Of a stretch of DNA of 64,000 nucleotides, positions 1 to 11,513 are shown piece by piece. Origin of the DNA: Paramarasmius palmivorus (taxonomy: Eukaryota > Basidiomycota > Agaricomycetes > Agaricales > Marasmiaceae); the NCBI GenBank assembly GCA_037176845.1, contig JAYKXP010000111.1, forward strand, positions 1 to 64,000. The letters are read 5' to 3'. Below the pieces are notes generated by a model. It had not been told where the DNA came from and searched no databases. It was given only the letters and a program-made list of their open reading frames with translations. The position numbers and the translations under genes were made by a program. Position 1 is the stretch's first letter. Every line of letters starts with the position of its first letter.

Positions 1-384
1 AGCGTTGTGTAGTTTATGACTTAGTATCAATGGATTGTCCTATGTGCCTTTCGCCTCTGATCGGGACTTTCTAATCTTTTCTGTGCGGTATAATCCGCTC
101 GGAAGGATCTGATGAGGTTCTAGGTTTTGAAAAAATATTCGGAAAATATTTCTCGGATATTTTCGGGGAGTTACCACTATGGATCTTCTACCCCAAACAA
201 AAGAAATAGTCAAAGTCCCTTGACAGTGCCTGCGGAAAGGTTTCAGCGTCTACACCTGGTAGGCGATGCATCTGCACCATCCGGAACACTATCGCTAGCA
301 CTTCATCCGCACCATTCGGACCTATCTTTGGCTCAGTCAGATTTTTTCTGCTCGCGCGAATGAACTTGTCCCTAGGACCTATCA

Positions 385-1710
385 ATGCGTCTCGGAAACA
401 CCAAGACCATCACTCAATATCTTCTGTCGGTTCTGCTCGCACTAGTACTTCTTAGTTACTCATTCTGCTCGTTTATGTCTTGCCAAAAAGGTATCGTCAC
501 CCTGCCCTGGTCGCGTGGAAAGAATCGCTCGGCGTGGTTAACCAGAAGCTCTGTAGAGCTTATTCAAAGAGAGGCGAGGCTATCGTCAAGATGGCCAACA
601 TCAAAATGGTGACGCTAGCGCCAAGGAACCCTCACGTTCTTCGTGCGTATTTTCTAGTGTCTTCATATTGTTCATATTACTGACTATGACCCTCTTCTAA
701 CAGAAGGCATCGTTGAACCCGTACCATATCGCCAAGACCCGAGGCCTATAGTGTGTACGATAAAGGGTTCAAATCTCGAGGAGTATGGCAACGCGGCCGA
801 CCTTACCTTGCTCCCGCCTATGGATTTCCATTAAGGGTTTACAAGGAACGCGTGGCAGGCTGGTCAATCCCCTCTGCTACCCCTGCCCAAGGTTCGTCTG
901 TATCATTGTTCGAGGGACTTTCGATCTTTTCAGGGCTCTCAGCACGCTGCCAAATCCTACTAGTGGTAGGCATAAGCCGCTATGGTGGACGACGATGTCC
1001 AGATCGTTGAGCCTCTGAAGCCGAAGTAAGTCCTCATATTATCCCATAGTCATCATATTAACTTTCTAATACTAGATGGCTGACGTCGAGGGCGGTATTA
1101 ATCGCCTCTATTCATGCCCCTAGTGGCAAGAAGAAGGTACGAGTACCTTTATCATTAGTATTCCTCGCACCATGCTGACTTCCCATAATGACTATTAGAA
1201 AAGCTGAACGTCGCTCTCAAACGGTATGTATTCCTTCTCATATGATCCCCAACTTGGCTTATTCTTTCTCGAGTGTATCTCAAGGGTCTTTACTACTCTC
1301 TAAGGCCAAGAACGCGAAGGCTGCTTCCGCTAAACGCATCGCGTAGAGAAGGCTCTCATGACTCAGGGCACCGAAAGAACTCTGAGTACTGGTACTTTAA
1401 TTCTGTTGTTTTTCTTCTAGTGCATTTACTGATGCTATATGACCAGAGGAACGCTTGATGCGTCTCCGCGGGGGACGAGCATATCCTCAATCTGATGAGC
1501 ATGCTCCCCTTCATGGATATTTCTTCTGTCTCGGACGAGGCTTTGAAGTCGGTTCATAACCGTCTTCGTACTGAGATGGTGTCTTCGCCACGCTGTCGAG
1601 TATACCACAGCAGTACAAACTTGGGCTAAGCAGTTTAATGAGGTTGAGCACGAGCAAGCCACTCGCGCTGAGCGAGCTGGCCATATGGTCTTGATACTGC
1701 TCTAGCACCT
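385..1710 (+). pseudogene. Degenerate spliced coding remnants, function unknown
   Basis: Several short open stretches on the + strand are separated by sequences that look like introns (GT...AG, for example about 640-703, after 1025 and about 1399-1419). One stretch at 480-639 can be joined across the 640-703 candidate intron to a continuation with peptides such as GIVEPVPYRQDPRP. Near 982 an ATG opens MVDDDVQIVEPLKPK, followed by a candidate intron and MADVEGG. Later parts contain LMSMLPFMDISSVSDEALK. Frames change and stops interrupt, so no complete product can be given. The stretch lies just beyond the decayed 3' end of pol and runs antisense to it. It could be an antisense accessory gene of the retrotransposon or a neighbouring gene damaged by the insertion. 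I do not recognise the family. Confidence 0.3.
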
Positions 1711-1831
1711 CTTCTCAAGCTCAGTAGATAGTCCATAGTTGCCTATGTCTCTCGTAGTACCAAAATACACCCTTGTTGATGTCATATTGGAGTTTGATTT
1801 ATTTATTTATTTTCTCGGAACGCTTTAGCAT

Positions 1832-4800
1832 CTAGGAGTTGTTTATAGGTGTCCTAGCGACGTTTAGATCTGCGAGGACCTTCAGACTTTGTTCTAAGTC
1901 TGGCACTTCATTATCCTCCATTGTCTCAAAGTCTCTATGTCTAGCGATCGTCTCTGAATGCATAGTCAACACTAGTTCCATATTGCACATCATCTCGTCG
2001 TCAACCAGCTTCTCTAGCTGTTCCTTAGATAGATCTATGAGATCATGTATATCTTTGGGCAGCGCTATGGGTTTATAACGAGCGATATGAGGTAGTACGC
2101 GGAACGCGCCAACTTTGCCTTTCAGTACCGTACCATCCATCTCAGCTACAATATAGGAACCTCTTTCGTTCGTCGTATGACTATTAAAGGTCTAGGTAGC
2201 GAGGATACATTTTACGATCAAGACTCGATTCGATAGTGGTATTTCTGACTTGTACCAACGTTCCAGGAGCAAAGTTATAGTCTCTATCTGGGAAACGATG
2301 ATCTTTCTCGAATTTCTTTAGAGCTTTCATCTTGTTTTCATCTATTCTGGCCATCATATGTTCTACATGCACCCTATGCTTCGCTAGAGCTGCGCGCGGT
2401 AGCCCAAAAGTTCTCGTGAGTAAGAACTCGTCCAGGCATCCTTACTAGCCAAGTCGATTCAACTATGTCGAGCGGTAACACAGGTTCTGCACCGTTACGA
2501 GGAAGTAAGGTGAACACCTAAACCTTGCGTACTGTTACTCGGTCTGCCCATAGGACTGGTTTCAGGAATTGATACCACTGCTTCAGGTCATCGCTGCAAG
2601 CTTTTGCTAATGCCTCGCGAATGTCAAAGTGCGCTCGTTCGATTTTACCATTTGCCTTAGAGTTATATGGAGAGATTCGAATCCCTCGTATCCCATATTT
2701 CTTCTCTAACCACTCGAGGACAGCCGTCATCTGCGGTGCATTGTCTGTCACCACTTCCTCGGGACATCCCCATCGGCATATGATTTCATCAAAGAACCAC
2801 TCTGCAATCTGTCTAGCTGACTCGGTTTTCAAGGCTCTCGCCTCGGACCAATTTGTCAACGCGCAACGTCCATGTACAACGTTCTTGCAGCCATTGCTAG
2901 CTGGTGACATCTTAAAGACATCTACATGTATTTTCTGGAATAGAGAAGGAGTGTAGGTTACGCTCGGAGGTATCTGAACCTTCTCGCGCTGTCTGTTCTG
3001 ACATATCTCGCAGGACTTGACGAACCACTCAACATCCGACTCAATATCCGGCCACCAAAATCTTTTCTCTATTAATCCTTTCGTAGCGAACATTCCTTTA
3101 TGCCCTAGGCAATCGTGAGATGACTCTAGCATCCATAGTCGTTTCTTCTTTTCTACCACTAGCCTATGCTGACTAGGATCTTCAAAATTCCTTCTATATA
3201 ACCTTCCCTCGTTATCCACGAAGAACCTAGATGCCTCTTTGTTAATCTTGGACTTTTCCGTTTCGGTCAGGTTCCTGATCGACGCGGAGTTAGGTCTAGA
3301 TAGCCAATCTCTGATTAACGGCAGCCGATCATCTTGCGCGCGAGCGCGTTCTGATCGGTGTTCCTCGTCATAGGGATTTTCTTTCTGTCGTTCCCCTGTC
3401 CATTCAGGTGGAAGCATGATATTCTGTAGGAAAGAGTCTAACACAACCCCCGAGCGATATCTAATTCGTTCCGCGGTGTGTGTATAAAACACATTTTCTT
3501 CCCGAGCGACTTGAAGTTCTTCCTCAAAGTCGTCTTCGGACGTAGCTAGGACCTTATTAAAGTAACCACCTCTAGTATCAATATCGCCTTTGAACGATTC
3601 AAACTCTAATGGTTCCTCGGACTCACCCTCGCCCATGCGAAAGGTAATCGGTTCCCCATCGTCTTGAATGCCATAGTCGACATCATTCATATTAGGTGGC
3701 CTAGGAGTCGATATGCCTCCAGGTGGTGGCCTCGATAACCCATCGGGTCCATGAACTACACCCTTAATGTGTACTAGTTCAAAGTGGTATTTTCTAATTT
3801 CCTCAATCCATCTATTGATCGTAGCATTAGGTCCTGCACCAGGGTTGTCTAGCATACCCTTAATATAGCTAGCGTCGGTCTCTATGGTTAAATTTCTACA
3901 TCCTATGGTCTGGTATTTAGTGACCATCAACGCTAGCATGAGCCCATATAGCTCTCGTTTTGGTTGCGAGAATCTAGCCTCGCGCTCGTTCAGTGTTACT
4001 GAACCGAACCAATTAAAGAACTTTTTCCTAGGATCATTGCGATCGCGCTGATATAGGTAGAAACCAACAGCTTGCCACGACGTATCTACAGCCAATGTGA
4101 GTCCATATGGATTGTCATATTCAATCGGTCTCAAGGCTGGTGCATTTCTAAGGCCTTCTTTCACTTTCTCAACCGCCTCTTGTTCCTCGGGACCCATCTT
4201 GTATTCAGCTTGGGGTCCTCGGATCTTATTGAGTGGCCGAGTAATTCTAGCATAGTCCCTAATGAACATACGCATTTGTCCAGCCGTTCCGAGGAACGAA
4301 TTGACGTCTTTCTTATCACGGAAATTTGCTGGATCCCACGATAGGACCACTTCTGCTAACTTCTCGTTTGGCTTTTCACCTTTCCAGGACACCCAGTGTC
4401 CAACAACTAACCCATCTTCTACACAAAGGTACGCTTTAGGTCCGGAGAACGTTACTCCACAATACTTCATTCGTTGACAGACCCTATTAACATTCTGGAA
4501 ATGTTCCCATACAAATCTTCGAATACCCTTGTTCTCAGGTATAGTTTCATAGTGAGGTTCCTCGGACGTTTCATATCGCGTCTTTGGTCCTCCTACTACT
4601 ACATCGTCGATATATGGTTTACATATCTCAGGAATCTCATCCTGGAGAATATAGGTCACGTCATCGTGAAATATAGGGACTGAATTAGTCCAACCCATAG
4701 GTAGCTTTACCAATCTATGCGGTCCAAATGGCGTTTGGAACGTAGTCAAGTCTCTCGAGTCCTCGTCAATCAATCTTTCATCGTAACCTACCCATATGTC

Positions 4801-6174
4801 TAATAGAGCTAGACACGAGCGACCTGAAAACGCGCTCGCAACTTCTGCAGTTGCTGGTGGTACTCCCGAGTACTGAATCGTGACTTTGTTAAGAGGCTCT
4901 AGACTATGTACTAGTCGCAAACTCTTTCCATCTTTCTTAAGGACACAGAACCATTTAGATCGGTACGAGGAACTCGATGGCTCATATATTCCCGCTTTAA
5001 TTTTCTCTTTAATGATTCTGCAGACCTCATCGTAGATGCCAGGCGGTATAGGAATGTTCTTTTCCACCCAAGGCGTATGAGGGATAACGGGAAATTTCAC
5101 AGGAGGAAAGAACTCTTCCTTGAAGGTTCCACCTTCCGAGGTGTCCCACGCAAATGCTTCTTCTTGCAGACTCATCATATGATGCATTAATTTTCTTTCC
5201 TCGGGCCATAGGAACCCCTCTGGATGATGTGCATCTATGATAGCTTTCCTTTCCTCGTTGTATCTAGCGCTCGGAACGAATTCAGGGGGATTTGTCGAGA
5301 GTGCCGGCATATCCGCTAGCGGATCACCATATATGTGGCGTTCAACCCTAAATTCCGAGGGCAAAGTAGCTTTGACCGGCTTCACTTTCAACGCAACTGG
5401 TTTGTACTTCCCATATACTGACACAACGTCCTGCATATAAGTTTCCTTTCCAACCCCATTTTCAGCTTGCGCGCGAGTCGCTGCTTCTTCTACCAGGAAG
5501 TGCTCATAGTGCATGACAAACCACTCGAGTCCTTGTTCTTTCGCTCCTCGGAGCAGTATAGGCCAAACATCTTGTCCATATAACCGTTTCCAATAAGCTA
5601 GAAACCCAGGATTCATGCCATCTGCCATCCAGATTCGCCATTCGATGTCATCGTACTCGTCAGACAGCTCATCGCTATCGTCACTCAGATCCCAGGGCAC
5701 ATCTAGTCCCTTGATACCTGTTCTAATCGCTCGTAGATATTTTTCTTTGAACTTCTTAGGTCCGAGCGACTTTAAATCTCGCAATAGGACTTGTGACGCT
5801 GACTTTCCAAACAGATGTTCCCATATGGAAATGAAATCTTTATTCTTTATCAACGAGAGCAGGTTTCTGAAACCTAGTCTCCTCTGTTCTAATCGTTGAT
5901 GTTCTTTTGCTAGGAGAGAGGTGTCCTCGTCGCTAGTGGTGAGATATACATCACTCGGATCCACAGTAGGGACCTCTACCAACTCGAGACCTTCTCTCCA
6001 CAAGCTATAAGTTGCCATATTGTCTTTGTCGACACTCTTGTGTTCATATGACTCTAAGACATCCCTAGCTCGCTCATCTAAACTATTTTTATCCAGAGCC
6101 AACGCATATGCTTCTGCTAGCTCATCGTTTTCGAAATTTTCTCTATCAGGGAGTTTATATCCCTCCACTCGCAC
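1832..6174 (-). pseudogene. pol: Pol polyprotein: RT, RNase H, integrase; broken at C-terminus
   Basis: An open frame of 1218 codons runs from 6174 to 2518. Reverse transcriptase occupies about residues 370-560, with the catalytic YIDD near residue 521. RNase H follows (VDTSW, KRELYGL, ETDASY, GPDGLSR), then the integrase HHCC zinc finger (SHDCLGH...SCEIC near 1018-1060) and the catalytic core with D near 1081 (HVDVF), D near 1142 (VTDNAP) and E near 1178 (GKIERAHFD). All polymerase and integrase catalytic residues are present. After codon 1218 a TAG stop and several indels break the frame, but the continuation is readable in fragments: a SPYFLVT-like stretch, VLPLDIVESTWLVR, then 2372-2184 (FAPGTLVQVRNT) and 2140-1832 ([14 protein letters not shown] helix). 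These correspond to the integrase C-terminal GPY/F-like region. The enzyme would copy element RNA and insert the cDNA; here the end of integrase is lost. Confidence 0.9.
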
Positions 6175-6227
6175 CTCTCCATGCTCATCGTACCCTATTT
6201 TCAGTACAACCTCTCCATGCTCGCCGA

Positions 6228-7682
6228 TTATATCCTCGAGGGAGTCTGAAAATTTGCCGCAGCTTCTTCCTTCTTTGGTTCTTCTTCCTGACGCTTTTCC
6301 GCCCCTGCATTCCCATTCATCGGTACTAGGGTTGGTTCTTTTCTAGCGCGGATCTTCTTTCCCATGCCCCTAGGATAGGTACCTATAGTACACTTTCTCC
6401 CAGAATTTGGACAAGTAACGGTGATGTACTGTTCACCATCGGGGAAGTTCTCGATCACAGAAGAAGTTAACACATCAAAGGGTCGTCCTAGGAGGACTTG
6501 GAACGGAGGATCATCAACTATATGAACTTGCAAGAACACAGTAATGTCTCCAAACTCGAACGGTACATTCCGAGCGATGCCTTTAGTCGATTTCAGCTGT
6601 CCATTAGCACTCTGCATATGCAAGGTAACCGTAGGATCCCAGCTTACTCCCAAACCAACTGCTACTAGTGTGGACATAACTACAATCTGCGAGCCACAGT
6701 CCTTGACGTTTTCTACTTCCTCGTTCGACCCATTGATCTTAGGGAATACCACTCGGAGGTTGTCAGAATTACTAGCCACTATGATAACGTCTTTTCGCTC
6801 GCCCTCGGGCACATCCTGTTGATATGTCTCAACTGGATCCCTCTGTACGACCGCACCTTCAGGTAATTTGCCCCTAGGCTCAGTCAATACTTCGAACACC
6901 TCCTCGAGCGCAATATCCTCGACATCTATGACCAAGGAATGCTCCGAGAGAACAGGTTTATATTCTAGAGGTTCCGAGGAACGTCTATATGACGATAACT
7001 CGCTAAAGAACGTTTTGGCAGGCTTTCCTGACACCTGGCGATTACGCAGTTTTCTCATCAATATTTTTCTGACGCTAGGAGAAATAGCAGCAACTTCTTC
7101 AATAGACAAAGAGACCTCCGAGCGACATAGATCAGTAGCTACGTCCTCGTCTGTGCCTTTAAAGCGTACTTGCTTATTCCCTAGCGCGTTCGGTGATGTC
7201 CTTGATTTCGGATCATCGGCAACAATAGGCACCCCTCGGCTGACTGCTTTATGCTTGAGCAAGTCTTCTTTCGCCATATCGGGAGTGATATTTTTAGTAG
7301 GCACCATATCGCTACGGGCCTTAATATGTTCACTAGGAACAGGTGGTCTAACGATAGGAAGCACCTCATCGAATGGTCGCTTCTCCGAGGACGATTTTGA
7401 CATCCTAGGATCTACATCCTCATCGTCCGAGAACTCATCGTCAGACTCCTTATCGCCTAGATCTTTTAATTCGACCCGAGGGGTCTTGTTTTCTTTACTA
7501 GTAGGTATATTGGAAGGAAGAGAAACAGAAGAAGACGACGAGGAATCAGAAACAGGAACAGACTTGGGTATATTTCTCCGCGGAGGCGTTGGTATCTCTA
7601 CCACCACTGATCGCAGTTTTCTAGATCTAGATTTATCCTCAGGGGCCGGTACAGGTTGTGGCACTCTAGACGTTGGCCCCAT
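6228..7682 (-). CDS. Retropepsin-like aspartic protease ORF of the gypsy element
   Basis: This 484-aa frame starts 11 bases after the gag stop, in a different phase. The first ~300 residues are acidic and serine-rich, with no clear domain. The protease fold lies at about residues 320-410. The usual D-[ST]-G active-site triad reads DCG here (DCGSQIVVMS), and a later VLLGRPFDVLT matches the flap/ILGR-type strand of retropepsins. The family cleaves Gag and Pol during particle maturation. A Cys in place of Ser/Thr is unusual and could lower or change activity. The C-terminus is rich in Lys and Glu and ends 53 bases before pol. The start codon is the first ATG of the open frame; translation may instead arise by frameshift from gag. 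Confidence 0.8.
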   Translation of the reverse strand: MGPTSRVPQPVPAPEDKSRSRKLRSVVVEIPTPPRRNIPKSVPVSDSSSSSSVSLPSNIPTSKENKTPRVELKDLGDKESDDEFSDDEDVDPRMSKSSSEKRPFDEVLPIVRPPVPSEHIKARSDMVPTKNITPDMAKEDLLKHKAVSRGVPIVADDPKSRTSPNALGNKQVRFKGTDEDVATDLCRSEVSLSIEEVAAISPSVRKILMRKLRNRQVSGKPAKTFFSELSSYRRSSEPLEYKPVLSEHSLVIDVEDIALEEVFEVLTEPRGKLPEGAVVQRDPVETYQQDVPEGERKDVIIVASNSDNLRVVFPKINGSNEEVENVKDCGSQIVVMSTLVAVGLGVSWDPTVTLHMQSANGQLKSTKGIARNVPFEFGDITVFLQVHIVDDPPFQVLLGRPFDVLTSSVIENFPDGEQYITVTCPNSGRKCTIGTYPRGMGKKIRARKEPTLVPMNGNAGAEKRQEEEPKKEEAAANFQTPSRI

Positions 7683-7693
7683 CCTTGGAGCTT

Positions 7694-9592
7694 CTAGTTT
7701 TTTGACCCTTGCGGGTTGCCTCTGCCCGAGCGACGCTGTTGACGATCTAGCAAGAGTGTAAGAAGGTGTTCCTCCTTCTCCTCTTGTTCCCCGATGTCTT
7801 CGTCCTCCATAGCTAATTCTTGGAACCTTTGTCCCATATCATCTTCTTCTAGCGCAAACATATAGCTGTCTGGATGATAGCTATCACTACCAGGCCATCC
7901 TCGTTGCTTGGCTAACTCTTCAATCAAGTCCTTTCTAGTTTTATTCGAACCAGGCGGTATGAATGGCATTTTCAAACCATCTCGCAGGATGCCTCGGCCA
8001 TCGGGACCATCGACTATCCACCCTAGTTCTCGCATCTTATGGTAGACCTTGCAACTCCTCGTGAAATGATCGCTTTGACCACACATGAAACAGTTGTTGT
8101 GGGGTGGCTGCACTCCTCGTGCCGCATTTCCTATCATAGGAGTCCCAGGTCGTCCCGCGGAAGGATTATAGAGCTGCTGACTTGAACTAGGACCTCTGCT
8201 CTGTGCAAAAGTCGGCGCTCGCATCACTCCTGGTGGCATCTGCCCATTCACAACCATAGACATCCAAGCTTCTTGCTTTTTCTGCGTCTCAGCAATCGAG
8301 TTTGTCATAGAACGAACGAGATCCTTTAAATCGCGAATCTCAGTCTCATGCTTATCCACAGATACAGACATCTTGTGAGAAATTTCATCGACTTCAGGTT
8401 CCTGTTTTATAGTAACAGTCTTGACATGCTTAGATGACACGCGCGGTTCTAAATCGTCGTGCCTATCCCTCGTACGTCTAGAGGCATTGATCCTCGTATA
8501 TATATCTCCTAGTCTGCTCGTAGCAATGTTTAAAGCAACTTCCATTACTTCATCTAGGGTATATGGATCCTCTAATCGCCTATCCTGATCGTCTTTCTTC
8601 TTTTCTTTGCCTTTCCCTAGGGAAAGCTTGTCGCTCTGTATGCGTTGCAGCATATTAACGATCTCTCGGATAAAGTCCTCTTCAAACGCCTCGAGGTATC
8701 TAGCTACTAGGAATGTATTTGAGACTAACGCGGGTGCTGCTGTGAGCTTACTCGCTTCATAGCGAAACACACGGTTATATGTCCTAAGCACGTCCTCGCT
8801 GACTTGCAGCCCTATGCTCTGGTGTCTCTTTACTAGACGGTCCAACGTTGTAGTCGATCCTCGTCCTTCCTTAAAGCCAATTTCCTCTTTAACGTCCTCA
8901 ATGAACTTTTCATATGAGTCTCCGCGCGAGCTATCCCAGCCCACACAGGTCTTCCTCAAGTCATATTCCATCTGTCTGATAGCTATGTATATCTTCGCTT
9001 CATCTAGGGTAACACCACCTTCGAGGAACATCAGATCCAGGTCTTCCTCCCACTGTTCAAACTTTTCCGCGCGGCTACCTTCGAGCAAGCTCGCAGGTCG
9101 CTTTACTTTACTCAGCTTGTCAGCTTTAATCTGATTTACGCCGTCCTCGGAGAGGTCTCGCCATGATTCTCGCAAAGTAGGTGCATCAGCCATCTTTGTA
9201 CGAGGAATAGCAGGTTTTTCTCTATAGATTCTTGTTCTAATGGATTTGTGCGAAAAAGGATTCCGAGGAGTCTTCTTTTTCTGTAACTCGCGAGCGAGTT
9301 TCGTGAGAGCTACTCTTAAGTTTGTGGTAAATTCTAAGTGTTCTTCTTGTTGCTCGCGGAGCTCCTCGTAGGCTGCTACCGACGCGCGTAGTCTAGTGAC
9401 TTCAAGAAGTTCGTCTAGTGGTAACGGAGTGTGAAACTCGTCGTCACTATCCAGATTTCTAGGGGGTGTAGGTACTGCTCCTACTGTTCTAGCTTTGCGG
9501 GGTCTAGGTGGAAAATCTAGAATGCGTTCCCCGGCTTGTTGAGAGTTTCTAGTAGTACGAGGCTTCGATTCTTGTGGAATCTTGTCTTCGTC
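7694..9592 (-). CDS. gag: Gag capsid/nucleocapsid protein with CCHC knuckle
   Basis: The ATG-initiated frame runs 9193-7694 (499 aa). Its middle has the helical capsid region with FEQWEEDLDLMFLEGG and later RYLEAFEEDFIREIV. A zinc knuckle CX2CX4HX4C (CFMCGQSDHFTRSC) lies near residue 367 and would bind element RNA. The same frame stays open upstream for another 133 codons to 9592, without an ATG, and encodes a plausible proline-rich and helical region (LPLDELLEVTRLRAS). Just upstream of a TAG at 9593-9595, another frame continues with RFHILPELGRKPSST. The genuine N-terminus therefore probably lies further upstream and has been lost by a frameshift, or expression begins internally at 9193. Confidence 0.85.
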   Translation of the reverse strand, partial: DEDKIPQESKPRTTRNSQQAGERILDFPPRPRKARTVGAVPTPPRNLDSDDEFHTPLPLDELLEVTRLRASVAAYEELREQQEEHLEFTTNLRVALTKLARELQKKKTPRNPFSHKSIRTRIYREKPAIPRTKMADAPTLRESWRDLSEDGVNQIKADKLSKVKRPASLLEGSRAEKFEQWEEDLDLMFLEGGVTLDEAKIYIAIRQMEYDLRKTCVGWDSSRGDSYEKFIEDVKEEIGFKEGRGSTTTLDRLVKRHQSIGLQVSEDVLRTYNRVFRYEASKLTAAPALVSNTFLVARYLEAFEEDFIREIVNMLQRIQSDKLSLGKGKEKKKDDQDRRLEDPYTLDEVMEVALNIATSRLGDIYTRINASRRTRDRHDDLEPRVSSKHVKTVTIKQEPEVDEISHKMSVSVDKHETEIRDLKDLVRSMTNSIAETQKKQEAWMSMVVNGQMPPGVMRAPTFAQSRGPSSSQQLYNPSAGRPGTPMIGNAARGVQPPHNNCFMCGQSDHFTRSCKVYHKMRELGWIVDGPDGRGILRDGLKMPFIPPGSNKTRKDLIEELAKQRGWPGSDSYHPDSYMFALEEDDMGQRFQELAMEDEDIGEQEEKEEHLLTLLLDRQQRRSGRGNPQGSKN

Positions 9593-9747
9593 CTAGAGAT
9601 AGTCTCTTTTGGGTTGAACTAGGTTTACGGCCTAATTCAGGAAGTATATGAAAGCGTGGGCTATATAGCCTATGAAGCAAAATGTGTACTAATAAATGTA
9701 GAGCTCGCTCGGAGCGCTAGTAAGATTTCTTGTTATCTAGAACCACC

Positions 9748-9764
9748 CCTCGCGGTGGGCTCCA
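9748..9764 (-). other. Candidate primer-binding site
   Basis: On the minus strand TGGAGCCCACCGCGAGG begins two bases after a CACA end that could close the 5' LTR (9767 onward). TGG as the first triplet is what pairing with a tRNA 3' CCA end gives. The tRNA was not identified. It sits about 170 bases upstream of the extended gag frame. Confidence 0.45.
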
Positions 9765-9766
9765 AA

Positions 9767-11513
9767 TGTGAGGCTTATAAAACGCTTGTGAACGAGCGAA
9801 ATAATATGCCAAGTTGTGCGAGCGGGGTTCGACGTTGTCAAAGGATCCGTACAATCGACACAAGAAATCAACTAGCACACTAGTTGAACGTCTACAAATC
9901 ACTAGGACACAAGGGAAGTGTACGAGCGATGAATGAAACAATGTAATATGATAATATGGTCTCGATATGATCAAGACAACGCGAGCCAACCTATAAACCT
10001 ATCTATAACTATTCCTATACGTTCCTATGACGCAAAATAACCTATCGAACCCAACAAGGGTAAAGACCTATTGTTCCTATGAAGGCTTATGGTTACACTA
10101 GTCAAACTAGCACGACAACCAAAGGCACTGATTACACTAGTCGAACTAGCACGACAATCAGGCCACCTATAAGCTAGTGGGGCTCCACACTAAGCTTTAA
10201 CGACACTGGTGGGGCTCCACACCAAGTGAAAAGAGGGATCTAGTGGGGCTCCACACTAGTCCAGAAACAATCAATCCTATGCAAGAGACTAGACGCGCTA
10301 GCTCTGTCCTATGGGTATCTCAAAGTTCTAATTTCACGACTCTAGTTCAATATAGAGAAGGGCTTTTCAAGGTTTTATTTTCTAAGTTATTGTTCTAAGC
10401 ACACGTCGCCTCTATGGTCAACGATAGAAGTCAAAAACTTTGCTATTGAGCTCTAGGGCTACGTATATAGCAGGGTAATTGCTTGAGAGCTTCCTAGGGG
10501 AAACCCTGCTGCTTATATACCCGCGAGCGTACATATTTTACATATAAGTGAAAGTGGACACGATAAAGTAATAGTAACTATGCAAGAAACGAGAACGAGG
10601 AGAGGATTCTGTCCATATGAAGTAAGTATCTACCAGAAAAGGAAGGTTTGGATATATATTGGTCGGAATTCGACATTATTTTGCAGGACTGCGAGTCATA
10701 TTACTTTTTGGTTGCTAGGAAGTGGCGCGCGGAGGCGCTGTTCCGCATGGTGCTTTTCGGATATCGGTGCTAGGACATAGTTATTCCGCTCGGAACTTGC
10801 TAGGAGTCCGATCTCGACCGAAACGCTTCGGATTCGTATCCGAGGAAGGTAGGCTCTATGCCCTTGTAGTTCTATATTATATTTTCTATGTCCTAGGACA
10901 GTCCTGGCACAGAATCCTATCTGTTTCCTTGTTATAGGACTATATGTCCCTCACTAGTGTCCGTACTAGCAGTAGGAATCCCAACTCGAAGCTCGAGGGA
11001 TATTCCGATCGATATGTGAAAGCTGTTAAGCCCCCATATGGTCCTCGTATCGATGACCCGGTTACTCGGACATTTCTAATCCTGGTAACTCTGCTCTCGA
11101 AGGTGACTCGCACCTCCAGCTTCTACCGTATTTGGTATATAGCTCTGATTCGTCCCCTAGGGTCCTTCTACGCTGTGGTAGTTGGTCCTCGTTCACTATC
11201 CCATCTCATATGTCCCATAGCGCGAGTATAGTATAGCCATATGACCCACTAGGAAGTCTACCATGTACAGTAGCATGTCCTCGTAAGGTTCCAGCCTGGT
11301 AATAGAGTATAGATACGGTCTACAGGTTTCGACGCGTATCCGAGCGCAATCATATAGGGCTAACGACGACATCAACGTCTATGCGCGCGCAGCTAGTATT
11401 CACTACGCAGTGCATGCCTATCTTATTCTTCGTCATATGCGCACTACTAGGTTCCTAGTAGTGCTACCAAGTCCATATAGTACTTAGTACGATGTACTAG
11501 TGCGATTCTGAAC
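9767..11513 (-). repeat. Probable 5' LTR and leader of the gypsy element
   Basis: This non-coding stretch lies between the primer-binding-site candidate and unrelated single-copy sequence. It begins TGTGAGG on the + strand and could end near ...ACACA at about 11513, giving TG...CA ends. A TATA-like box (TATATAAG, minus strand) sits at 10512-10519, the right side for transcribing toward gag. Small open frames here are not convincing. The second LTR needed for proof was not found in 1-1832, so the limits are an inference. Confidence 0.4.
10093..10259. repeat. Short direct repeats in the leader
   Basis: Two 26-bp copies of a unit beginning TTACACTAGTC (10093-10118 and 10132-10157) differ at one base. 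They are followed by three copies of AGTGGGGCTCCACAC (inside 10174-10192, 10204-10223 and 10240-10259). Each of these three is partly palindromic (TGGGGCTCCA). They lie about 250-420 bases downstream of the TATA-like box and may be part of the transcribed leader. Confidence 0.75.

Larger units (their letters stand above)
1832..11513 (-). mobile_element. Ty3/gypsy LTR retrotransposon, right side with LTR-like leader
   Basis: Three consecutive minus-strand open frames encode Gag with a CCHC knuckle, an aspartic protease, and a Pol with reverse transcriptase, RNase H and integrase in that order, which is the Ty3/gypsy arrangement. The three frames are in three different phases, with 11-bp and 53-bp gaps, so expression would need frameshifting, reinitiation or splicing. 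The 5' side (right) holds a primer-binding-site candidate and a leader with a TATA-like box. The 3' side decays after 2518 and no matching left LTR was found by eye, so the outer limits are uncertain and the left LTR may lie outside the window. Gag and most of Pol are open, but the Pol C-terminus is broken, so this copy is probably not autonomous. Confidence 0.85.

Noticed and set aside
1..1830. Left LTR matching 9767-11513
   Set aside because: Compared by eye for shared words at the ends and around the TATA-like region; no convincing match was found, so no LTR pair is claimed.
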